A DNA stretch of 49,218 nucleotides from Micractinium sp. NFX-FRZ (taxonomy: Eukaryota; Chlorophyta; Trebouxiophyceae; Chlorellales; Chlorellaceae). Of the stretch, positions 1 to 9,970 are shown in pieces. Every line of letters begins with the position of its first letter. Positions within the stretch are counted from its first letter, which is position 1. Location: NCBI GenBank assembly GCA_029339195.1, contig JAPTJF010000462.1:1-49218 (forward strand). Direction: 5' to 3'. A program made the position numbers and the translations under genes. The notes beneath the pieces were generated by a model. The model had not been told where the DNA came from. It saw only the letters and a list, made by a program, of their open reading frames with translations, and searched no databases.

Positions 1-1906
1 CCCGCCCTCCCCGCCCGCCCCCTCCCCGCCGCCGCCCTCCCCACGCCCGCCGCCCTCGCCCTCCCTGGGGCTGGAGCGCCACCCTGGCGAGTTCTGGCTG
101 TTTGAGACAGCTGGTGCCAGCTGGCACAACTTTTTCGACTCCACGCTTGTGCGCTCGCTGGAAGACTGCACCACGGGTGAGCTGGCTGGCTGGCTGAGTG
201 GAGTGGCAGAGCTTGGAGCTATGCAGCCATCAACTGCTGCCTTGAGACCTGCTACCGACAGAGGCGTTTCTAAGAGGCTGGCAGCAGCCATGCAGGCAGG
301 CAGTGGCAGGCAGTGTGGGGGGAGGAGCAGCGGCGGCGGACCCGGCTCGGCTCGGCTCGGCTCGGCTGGCCACACTTGCCTCCCTGTACCATCACCCGTG
401 CCCCCTCCTCTCCCGCCCCTGCCCCTCCGCCCCGCAGCCTGCCGGCAGGAGCCGCAGTGCAGCAAGTACACCTTCCTGAGCTACCCTGTAGACGATGTGC
501 CGCCCTACCTGTTTGTGGAATGCTACTCCGACTTTGGGGGCCCCGAGGGCGGGCCGCGCACGCTGGCGGGCTCGCCCATCTGCATGCTGTGGAGCGGTGA
601 GTGTGTGCTGTGCATGCTGTGCGTGCTGCGGAGTGGGGGGCGGAGTACCCCTCCCTCCTTCACTCACTGTGTTCCTTCCTTTTGAGGGTCACGGCGTGTT
701 GCCTCAGGAGGGTCAAGGCCAGCTGGCTCAGGCCGGCGCAGAGGAGGCCAGCACCAGCACACCCTGGGGCGTGGGTTTGGGTAGGCGGCAGCAGGGCCGG
801 GAGCGTGACTGGTGGCACGCTGCAGTCGCACCGCACTCATGCCCCGCCCACGCACCACACACCCTCACCCTCACCCCACCATGCCCCGCTCATGCCCACA
901 CCCCGATGACCGCAGACGATGCGCGGAACTGCACCAGCGAGGACACATGCCCCTGCGTGCGCAGCCTGCAGAACCCAGAGGTCGACCTTCAGAGCATCGA
1001 GTCTGGCAGAGGTGGGGGCAGGCAGGCGGGGTGGTGAGCGCGGTTGAAAGTGCAAGCAACCATACCTGTCTAGTCTAGTCGTTACAGCTGTTCACATGCC
1101 TGTGTTTGGTGCTCAGGCTGTCCCTGCCACCCACCATGCCCAGCGTCTCACGGCCCCCCACTTGAACATGCTCGCGCACTCCTGTCCTCACCTCCCATGC
1201 TGCAGTGGTCCGCTCGCCCCCGCCATCCCCGCCGTCGCCACCCGCGCCGCCGCCGCCGCCGCCCAGCCCGCCCAGTCCTCTCCCGCCGCCCCCCTCCCCT
1301 CCACCGCCCAACCCCCAGCCGCCCAGCCCTAGCCCCCCACCTCCGCCTCCCAACCCCAACCCGTCCCCTCCACCGCCAACCCCCCAGCCGCCCAGCCCCA
1401 GCCCCCCACCTCCGCCACCCCATCCCGCCCCCCAGCCGCCCAGCCCTAGCCCCCCACCTCCACCACCCCACCCCAGCCCGCCACCTCCTATCCCCAGCGC
1501 CCCACCCCCGCCACCTCCCCGGCCCCGCCCCCCACCTCCACCTGCCCCTTCGCCTTCCCCTCCTCCACCGCCCAGACCCCGCCCGCCCCCGCCACCTCCC
1601 CCGAAGCCGCGCTCGCCTCCCCCAAAACGCCCACGCCCTCCGCCGCCCTCCCCCACGCCTCCTCCCGGCCGCCGGCCACCCACGCCTCCGCGCCCTCAGC
1701 CGAGCCCACATCACCTCTGGCCGCGGCACCCAATGCCAGACCCCCCCACGCCAGTATGCCCGCCCCCGCCGCCGCCCCTACAGCCTCGGCCTCGCCCCCG
1801 CCCGCGCCCGCCCAAGCGCCGCCGCGTGCCACGCCGCCGGCTGCGGAGGCCGAAGCCCAAACCGCCTCAACGGCGGCTGCCAAAGCATCCCCGGGCGGGC
1901 AGTTGA
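1..1906 (+). CDS. Partial secreted PAN/Apple-like, proline-rich protein (3' end; likely subtilase relative)
   Basis: The 5' part lies outside the window; the frame is open from base 2. Exons read as 2-176, 438-596, 916-1011 and 1206-1906, each junction GTGAG/GTGGG to CAG and all phase 1. The visible protein starts with a Pro/Ser linker, then a cysteine module (EDC..ACRQEPQC..KYTF ... CMLWSG, followed by CTSEDTCPC), then a tail of more than 200 residues made of SPPPP/PPSP runs that ends in a basic Arg/Lys/Pro segment. The module resembles PAN/Apple domains, which bind protein or carbohydrate; SPPPP stretches are typical of hydroxyproline-rich algal wall proteins. The same module, the same phase-1 introns and the same hinge (SIESGR-VVR versus SVESGL-VQR) occur at the C-terminus of the subtilase at 2848-8835. 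The missing 5' part may therefore be a second subtilase, but that is inference; a pure wall glycoprotein is also possible. Confidence 0.8.
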
Positions 1907-2847
1907 GCGCCCCGCAGCTCCTGCTGCTTCCTAACAGCCTTCCTACCACTTCCCGTCCAGTTTTCTTGTAGGGCTGCCGCTTCAGGCACTTCCCTGCAAC
2001 CTTCCAGCATTGCCATCCTCTGTGCACATAGCCGGCCATGCAGGCCCGTATTCTTTCCTTGGATCACGTCTTACTGTCTTGGGGAGCTTCCGAATAAAAA
2101 AAAACACCCTGGCCGCAAGCCAGCCTGCGCCCACATGCTCCTGCTCCTTCACTGCCGCCGTCGCATGCGCCCGCGCTCCACAGCCCTCTGCCAGTTTGTT
2201 ACCCCTCTCCCGCACCGATCAACCAACCCAATCCCTCATGCACGTCTTCATTCATCACTCGTATCATTTGCATTTGCTGCTTTCATGACCGGGCATTCCT
2301 TGTATTGACCACATGGCGACAGCGCAGGGAGTGCCAAGGCGCAGTGGCAGCGGCTGGCGGGCGGTTCTACAGCACAGGGCAGGAGCCCGCAGTTCCGGTC
2401 CCCTGGATACAATGCACATCCTCGGTGTGGAATCACGAAGGCGCTGGGGCTTGGCTATGCCCTAGGTAGGGAGCCGGCATGGGAGCTGCATGGGAGCCGG
2501 GGGCTGCGGCCCGTGTGCCCGGACAGGGCTGCCGGACCTGTACCGCGTGCAAGTGAACAAGACTCCGAACACTGTGGCATCTCAACAATTGAATATTTGA
2601 GCCCGCCGGACGCCTCTCGCAGCGCTGCTGGACTGGGGCAGCCGGCAAACCAAGGACCAGCTTCGTGCCCCCCCCCGGTGTAAGGCGCCTGTCGTTTACC
2701 TGCATCAAAATCAATTCGTGCTTGCTTTCAGCACAAAGCGCCGGGCGCTGGTGCGCAGCAGCAGCAAACCAGCTGGCAGCTCCGCGGCTTGCAGACCCGC
2801 GCCCTCGTTTGCCTGGGCCCCCCAGCCCGACCCTGCGGTAGCCACAC
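1907..2847. other. Intergenic: 3' UTR of gene 1 and promoter of the subtilase
   Basis: No coding exon with consistent splice sites was found. A TGTAA motif lies at 2679-2683, and a short A-run follows AATAAA-like sequence near 2092-2104. The last ~165 bases before 2848 presumably hold the protease promoter and 5' leader; I see no clear TATA box. Confidence 0.5.
2679..2683 (+). promoter_or_regulatory. Putative TGTAA poly(A) signal (gene 1)
   Basis: TGTAA is the usual poly(A) signal of chlorophyte algae. This one is ~770 bp after the gene 1 stop and ~165 bp before the next start codon. The assignment rests on motif and position only. Confidence 0.4.
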
Positions 2848-5800
2848 ATGACCAAAGGCAGACATGGCCAACCCGGAAGGCCTGCGGCACTGCTGTTGGC
2901 GGTGGTGCTGGCGCTGGCCACCGGCGCTGCCGGAGCAGCGGCGGTAGCTGGTCGGCCGCCGCAGCAGCTGGGTGTTGATGGTGGGCCCACCACATTTTCC
3001 CAACAGGTGAAGCCCTGCACAGGCCGCATGCCACATGCCAAACGCACGGTCTAACGCTGCAGCCCGCAGCAGGCAGTCCATGCTACACGCCCCACTGCTC
3101 CCACCCGCTGTGTCACACCCGCTGCAGGCCCCCACATTTGCCCCAAAGCGGCTGCTCGTGAAGCTCAAGCCTGTGGCACCCACAGGCGGGGCGGGGATTG
3201 CCAGCGTCGCAGCTGTAGCAGCCAGCCTTCCCGGCCTGGACCTGCAGGCATCGCTTGGCGGCAGCAGCGGCAGTGGCAGCAGCGGCAGCGGGGGCGGCGG
3301 AGCGCAGCGGCGCCTGCTGGCCGCCGCGCAGGCAGCGGTGGGCAGCGGCTCGGCGGTGGGGCTGTATGCCATCAGGGACGGCATGAGCGTGAGAGCCAAG
3401 GTGGCGCAGCTTGAGGGGATGCCAGGTGAGGGGTGGGATGCTGGGGGGTGGGTGAGTGCGGTGTGGGAGGGCTCGGGGGCAGCAGGCTGCGGGTGCCAGC
3501 TGGCGTGGGGAGGTGCGCAAGGTGGCTGGCTCTGTGGCGTTGCAGCAACACCGTAATTCCCAGGAGCTGCAGCGCCTCAGTCTTCCTGGCCCCGCAGGCT
3601 CTGGGCATCCCCCGCCCCCCGCCCTGGCCCTTGTGCCTCCCCAACTTATTAAATACAACACCAACCAAGCACTGCATGCCCCTTGGTTTTCGATCCTCTG
3701 TCACCTGCAGCTGTGGCCTGGGCCTCCCCCGACCGCATTCTGTACCCACAAGTGCTGCCCACAGAGCACCCAGCAGGCGCAACAGGTGCAGCACGTGCAG
3801 GCGCCGTTGGTGGCTCTGGCAGCGGCACACAAGACTTGCAGCGCGGCCCGCGCGGCCGCCGGCTGCTGGCTGCGCAGGCGGGCACAGCCAGCAACGGCAC
3901 AGGCGGAGAAGGGGCGGCAGAGTTTGTGCCCAATGACCCCAACTGGCTTTCCCTGTGGCACCTGCCCGCTGTGGACGCTACGCACGCCTGGCCCTATGGC
4001 AAGGGCAGCACAGAGGTGTGTGAGAGCATGTGTGTGCCTTGCCAGCCGCCCGCCTGGCTGCCGGTGACCGTTGCTTGCAGGCCTGTTGCTGCGCCTTGTG
4101 TGCCTGCCGAACTCGGGCGTTACTGCCAGTCCCGCCCCGCTCGCCCCACCCACCCCGCCCATGCCTCCCCCGCAGGCCAAGCTGTGCGTCATCGACACCG
4201 GCATGCAGCGGGGGCACCCCGACCTGCCGGCACGTGAGTGGTCGTGAGCGTGGGCATGCCTGCATGACAGAAGCGGGAGAGTTGTTGGAGCGCCTGCCCT
4301 TGGGTGGCAATGAGTGCCTTGTGACAAGCGTTGCGGCAGCAGCACGGGCAGCTGCCGCTGGCTGTAGCCCTGGCACCAGCAGGCAGCAGCACCCCCTGGT
4401 GCACGCCGCGGCCCCCCGGCCACCCCCCTTGCCCCAGGCGTCTGTGCAGTGTCCACCCTCCCCGCCCCCCCTCCCCCCCTGCCCTCCTGCCTGCCTGCTG
4501 GGTTGAAACGGAGCTCCAGCCGCGGACGGGCCCACACTCTTCGCCACCACCTTCTCTGTGCCCCACCTCTCTCCCACCTGCTCGCGGCCCCCTCCTCCTC
4601 CCCGGCCCTCCTTTGCGCCCCGCCTGCCTGCAGCCCTGCAGGGTTGGAACGGCGTGCCTGTGGTGGATGCGCTGGGTTTTTCCATCTCCTTCCCTGGAGA
4701 GGGCAGCGCCAACTTCAGGCAGTGGGACGACGCGTGAGTGCCCCTGCTGCTGCAGGCTGTGGGTGTGGCCCCGGACAGGTAGCCTGCAGATGCGTGGGTG
4801 TGAGTGTGCATGTGTAGGCGAGCAATTCACACTGCCATCCACACCCCGCTGGGGCACGCCGCGCTCTGAACGCCAGGCCCGCCTCTACCCTCCCCTGCCT
4901 CTTGTCCTCACTCCCCCACGATGCCCTGCAGCCAGGAGCATGGCACCCACGTCGCCGGCATTGCGGCGGCGCTGGGCAACAACGGCGTCGGGGTGACGGG
5001 CCTGGCCTGGCAGGTGGGCGGGGAGAGTGGCAGCGGAGGGGGCGATGGCTCAATGCCCGCCATCGGCCCGCTGCCAATGGCGCTCGCGCTCGCTGCTACG
5101 CCCGCCGCCGTGCCCAGCCCCATAGACAACCGCTGCCCTCACACACACACACTCTCCGCCTCCCTCCCTCTCCCTCCCGCCGCTGCAGGCGGGCCTCCAG
5201 GTGTGCCGTGTCTTCAACTCGTCCAGCACCGGCGCCTACCTGTCCGCCATCCTGCGCTGCGCAGACCTGTGCCTGCAGGTGGGGGCAGCCCGTGCGGGGG
5301 TGTATGTGGGCGTGTCGGTGGCCTGCATGTTAAGTTAAGGAGAGCACATACCTCTGCAGGTGGGGGCAGCTTGGCTGGTGTGTCTGCGTCTGTGTGTGTG
5401 TGTGCGAGAGAGAGAGGGGGAGAGTGTGTACGTCTGACTGCCTACAACCCTCGCACATGCCCGCCCTGTTTGCCACCTCCCCCGCAGGGCGGCGCCAAGG
5501 TTGTGAGCATGTCTCTGGGCAGCATCGGGTACGACCCTGCATATGAGGAGGTTGCCAGTCGGCTCAAGGCGGCCGATGCGCTCTGGGTGGTGCCAGCTGG
5601 CAACGGTGAGGGGCAGGGGGGCGGGGCGGAGGCTGAGCGGATGTGGGGCGGGGCTCGCTGCGAGCGCCCGGCGCCGCTCGTCACCACCATGTGCACCTTC
5701 CCGCTGCTGCTCGCCAGCGGCTGCCCTCTGCTGCAGCCTGTAAGCACCCCCACATGTCTCTCACTTTCGTGCTCCCCTCCCCTCCCCTCCCCCTCGTCCC

Positions 5801-8800
5801 CTGTTGCTCCTCCCGCCAGAGGGCCTCACCTTTGATGCCCAGGACTCGGCCGGCTGGTCCTTCCCTGCGGGGCTGGCCGCCCCCAAGTACGGGCACGACA
5901 ACGTCATCGCAGGTGGCTGTTTTTTTCTTCTCTAAAACTGCCTTTCTAAACAAGTAGTTGGTTTGCCTTGAATGCCAGCCCTGCTCTACTTCGGGGCGTT
6001 GGTTTGGCACGATGACGTCACCGCATGTGACCGAGAAAGAACTTGGGTTGTCTCTACTGTCAGCCCCCCGGTGTTGGGTGTGTAGTCTGTTGGGGGCACT
6101 ACAGCGTCATCGCAGGGTGGGCGCTTGCTGTGCCTTGACACAGGGCTGCGGTTGTAAGTATGGGTGTGCACATGTGGTATGTTGTGCACGCCAAAAGGGC
6201 AGCACAGGGCGGGCGGCGTTCAGTTGCACACCACATGTGAGCAAGGCACGCACGCCCGAGGGCTTTATTGCACCGCACCGGTCTGCCCGCTCACCTGCCT
6301 GCCCGCACCCCTGCCTCCCTCCCCTGCCCACCTGCCTCCCGCTCACATGCCCGCCTGCCTCCCGGCTTACGTGCACCTGTGCAGTGGCTGCCACTGCACG
6401 AGACGGGATGCTGGCCTCCTACAGCAACCGAGGCGCACACGGTGAGCGCCCGCCCGGCCCGCCCGCCGGCTCCCCTGGTGCCAGCCCGGGCCGCCTGCCT
6501 GCCCCCTGCAAAGCACCGCCAACCCGCCTGCCTGCCCGGCCATTGACCCTACCTCTTCCTCCCTGGCCCACGCCGCCTGCATAATTGACCCTCCTGCCCT
6601 GCCCTGCCTCCCCCTGCCACAGTGCTGCAACTGGCGGCCCCCGGCTCCTACATCCTCTCCACCATGCCGCTTGTCAAGGGAGGGTACGGCCGCCAGAGGT
6701 GCGCGCCGCTTGCCCACCACCTCCACACCGCCTGTGCACAACATGTCCTGGTAACTTCACCCCTTCTGTCGCACCATTCGCCCGCCCATGCCCACAACGC
6801 CTTGCAGCCCCTACGCCTCCCCCCTCCCCTCCCCGCAGCGGCACCTCCATGGCCACCCCACTGGTGGCCGCCGCCGCCGCCCAGCTGGCCGCCGCCCACC
6901 ACGCCCGCACCGGCAGCCTGCCCTCCTACAGCGAGCTCAAGCGGGTGCTGCTGGCCTCGACAGACCCTTTCCCTGAGGGAGCGCAGCACGTGGCCACGTG
7001 AGCGGGGGTGGCTGGGGAGGGGCGGGGGAGGGCAGGGAGCAGTGAGGGCGGGCACGTGGCCACGCGAGCGGGGGTGGCTGGGGAGGGGCGGGGAGCGGTG
7101 GGGAAGGCGGGGGAGGTCAGGGAGCGGTGGGGGCGGGCAGGGCAGCGGAGGCCAGGTCAGGCCAGGCCAGGTCAGGGAATCGCAGGTCTCAAGTGGCGCT
7201 GCCCTGTCCTCACAGGGGACGAAACACTGCCCCTGTGCCTGCCCGCCTGCCATGTGTGCACGGTGGGGGCAGCATGCTGAGCATGCTGTGCATGCCGTGG
7301 TTGCCCTGCAGGGGCGGCACCCTCAACGTGGCGCGCGCCATGCACCTGCTGCTCTTCAACGAGACCACAGCCCCCAAGCCCAGCCCCACGCCGGACCCGC
7401 CCGCCCAGCTGGCGCAGAGATACCACAGTGAGTGGCTGCTGGGGGGACGTGGCGGGGTTGAGGGTGGGAGGGGGCTGGTCCGGCCGGCTGCATGGGGGGA
7501 GAGCAGGGGTGTCACAAAGGAGCGCAACAGCGTCGCGTGCCTCACCCAGCGCCTGAAACCCTACAACGATACACCCCCTTGTTCTTTCTTCCTCCCTGGC
7601 ACCTCTGCAGGCACCCTGGTCAAGCACCCCGGCCTGCGCTGGGTGCACTACACCGAGTCGGCCTCCTTCTTCCAGCCCCTGGCGGGCCAGAGCTACGAGC
7701 AATGCACGCAGGGTGCGCCCGCCTGCCCGCCCGCCTGCCCGCCTGCCCGCCCGCCTGCCCTCCTGTATGGTTGCTCGCCTGCCTGCCTGCCTGACTGCCT
7801 GTCTGTCTGCCTGCAAGCGTGCGTTTTGTATGCCGAAGCAATGAGCGGTGCACACAGGGTGCGCAGGCTGGCTGACGCCGACGTGGGTGTGCCTGCCCGC
7901 CCCGCCTGTCCGCTCTCACACCAGCTCACCTGCCTGCCGGCACCTGGTCCGCTGGCCTGGTGCAGCCTGGTGCGCCGCTCCGCCCCCCCACACCTCCTCA
8001 CACACATCGCCTTCCTGCCTGCCTGCCCTGCAGCATGCACGTCCAACCTTGAGTGCGGCAAGTACATTTTCTGGCAGCCCCCCGCCTCAACCTACGTGGC
8101 CGGCGCCCCCTACAACTGCCTGCTGTGGAGCGGTGAGTGCGGCACAGCAGCACCCATATGCAGGCCCCCAAGCGCAGTACAGTAGCCGGCCCCATTTTGA
8201 AAGCGCAGTGCAAGGCATGCGTGAGAAGTGCAACTGCCTCCGAGGGTTTCAGGGGCAGGGGCTTAAGCTGTGTGCCTGTGTGGGGTGCGAGGCACTGCCT
8301 GCCACCTGCTCGTTCGCTCTTCATGAACAGAGCTAGGGTATCATCTGCCCAGCCGCATTTGCCTGCACAGGGGGGCTGCATGCCACGCTGATGCCGCGTG
8401 CAACCGCTTAAATGCCAGCCGCCCGCTCACCCGCCCTCCCCATTTCCATGCTGACCCCCCTGCAGCCGACGCTGACGTGGCGTGGGAGGAGCAAAACAAG
8501 TCTGTAGAGTCTGGCCTAGGTGCGTGCCCCTGCTGCTGCCCTGCTGCCCCGGGCAGCTGTATGAATGGCATGGCACAGCTGCCATTCGTTGGGTCAGTGC
8601 GGAAGAGGGTTTTGCAGGTTGGAAGGCAGCACTGTCGCCGGCTGCCATGTGCTGAACGTGCGTGTTATGGCCTCCCTTGCCCCTCGGCCCCGCCACCCCC
8701 CCTGCAGTCCAGCGCACTCTTATCACACGGCCGCCGCCGTCGCCACCGCCCCACCCACGGCCGCCGCAGCTGCAGCCGCGGAAGCGCCCGCAGGGCCCAC

Positions 8801-8835
8801 GGCTGCAGCGCCGGCCCCGGCGTGCCGTAGGGTGA
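2848..8835 (+). CDS. Secreted subtilisin-like serine protease (S8 family) with C-terminal PAN-like module
   Basis: Exons 2848-3006, 3128-3425, 3711-4015, 4176-4233, 4634-4733, 4932-5013, 5189-5278, 5488-5605, 5820-5912, 6385-6441, 6623-6698, 6839-6997, 7312-7427, 7611-7712, 8034-8132, 8466-8519 and 8708-8835 join in frame to 697 aa. Residues 1-32 look like a signal peptide (LLLAVVLALATG core). An I9-like propeptide follows (KRLLVKLKP...GLYAIRDGM). The catalytic triad is complete: Asp261 (VIDTGMQRGHPD), His310 (EHGTHVAG) and Ser482 (GTSMATP), with oxyanion Asn403 (VVPAGN) and the typical LASYSNRG strand. The peptide after GGTLNV leads into a cysteine module (EQCTQACTSNLEC..CLLWSG) and a short Pro/Arg tail. 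It should cleave proteins after secretion, perhaps in wall remodelling or nutrition (inferred). It sits directly downstream of a gene sharing its C-terminal module. Several introns contain degenerate copies of adjoining exon edges. Confidence 0.93.
6986..7093 (+). repeat. Direct repeat across the exon 12 donor site (66 bp offset)
   Basis: About 42 bp at 6986-7027, spanning the exon 12/intron junction, recur at 7052-7093 with near identity. In the second copy the donor GT has become GC (CACGTGAGC to CACGCGAGC). Confidence 0.8.
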
Positions 8836-9110
8836 TGTCGCCCTGAGCGGCTATCACGCAAGCTGCTGCCAGCCCGCTGAAGCGGCACACCGCTGCAGCC
8901 CTGCTGAAGCGGCGCGCACCTGCTGCCAGCCTTCCACCCAGCCTCCTGTTGATCCCTTCGAATTCATCCCCACGTCACCATCTCATCAAATTTATTCAGC
9001 CTCACTCTTTGTGTGCCCGATTCCGTTCCGCGTAACCATGCACCCCTTTGCAATGCTTAGCCCAGCCTGCCGTCGGCAGTGCGCAATAACCAGGTGCCCA
9101 CGCTCTGGAC

Positions 9111-9115
9111 TTACA
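9111..9115 (-). promoter_or_regulatory. Putative TGTAA poly(A) signal of the SET-like gene
   Basis: TGTAA on the minus strand, ~860 bp downstream of the stop codon of the 9971-13765 gene. Confidence 0.35.
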
Positions 9116-9496
9116 ACCTTGCTGCAGCAGGTGCCCATACTTTCGGCCTGACAGACCCCCTAGCTTATCATCTTCCGTGCGAGTTATTTCTACTTTATGT
9201 GCGCTCGCTCCTGCCGTCTTCTCTTCACCCACCCATCGCAAGGCTTCCTCTTCCCCCTACCCTGTCTCCCCCCTTCTCTTCCCCTCACCCCTACCCTGTC
9301 TCCCCCCATCTCCCCTCACACCTACCCTGTCTCCATGCCTCACATCTTCTTTCCCCTCCCCGCCCTGCTTCCCGCATCATCCCTGCCAACCCATACCCGC
9401 CGCCTCCACACAAACCCTTCATTTACGCAATGCGCGCAGCTCCCCTTGGCCAGCGTGTGTCAACACGTGTCACATTTGATGCAGCTGTTGACAACT

Positions 9497-9501
9497 TGTA
9501 A
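9497..9501 (+). promoter_or_regulatory. Putative TGTAA poly(A) signal of the subtilase gene
   Basis: TGTAA on the plus strand, ~660 bp downstream of the stop codon at 8835. Confidence 0.4.
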
Positions 9502-9970
9502 TGTTGAAGTGAGAGCCATTAATGAAATGTTTCATAGTACAGCAGATACTAGCTTGCCCTGCGCTTACCCAAGCTCTAACTTGCGTCGTGTGCGTACAAC
9601 AGAGGGCACTGAGGGAGGGAGGGAGGGAGGCCACTCCAGAGCCCCCGCCAACTGGGCGCCTGGTGCGATGTTCGGGATGACAACCGAGCCCGGGGAAGCA
9701 GGTAGCGACAGACAGCCTCTCGCTATATGCAAGGCCCTTGGGTCAAAAAAAGTCATTGTGGAATAATTGAATCTCAGGAGAACGCTTTGATTTGAATCTA
9801 CCGAATGGAATATACCGAATTGAGAAGAATGGAGGCTGGCGGTGCAGAAAGCAGAAGGGGCAGTGCCACAGCGAGCACACGAGGTGCCAGCTCCGGATCC
9901 AGCACACATGTGTTGCACGACTGGAAACAGAAACAAGTTCATGCCCCAGGTGCAGGGGCCACAGGGAGGC

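Larger units (their letters stand above)
8836..9970. other. Convergent intergenic region (3' UTRs of subtilase and SET-like gene)
   Basis: No plausible coding exon. The region lies between two convergent genes. The plus strand carries TGTAA at 9497-9501 and the minus strand carries TGTAA at 9111-9115, so the two 3' UTRs may overlap. A CCCCTACCCTGTCTCC-type tandem motif is repeated around 9255-9332. Confidence 0.5.

Noticed and set aside
1075..1683. Gly-rich minus-strand ORF
   Set aside because: It is the complement of the SPPPP coding exon of gene 1.
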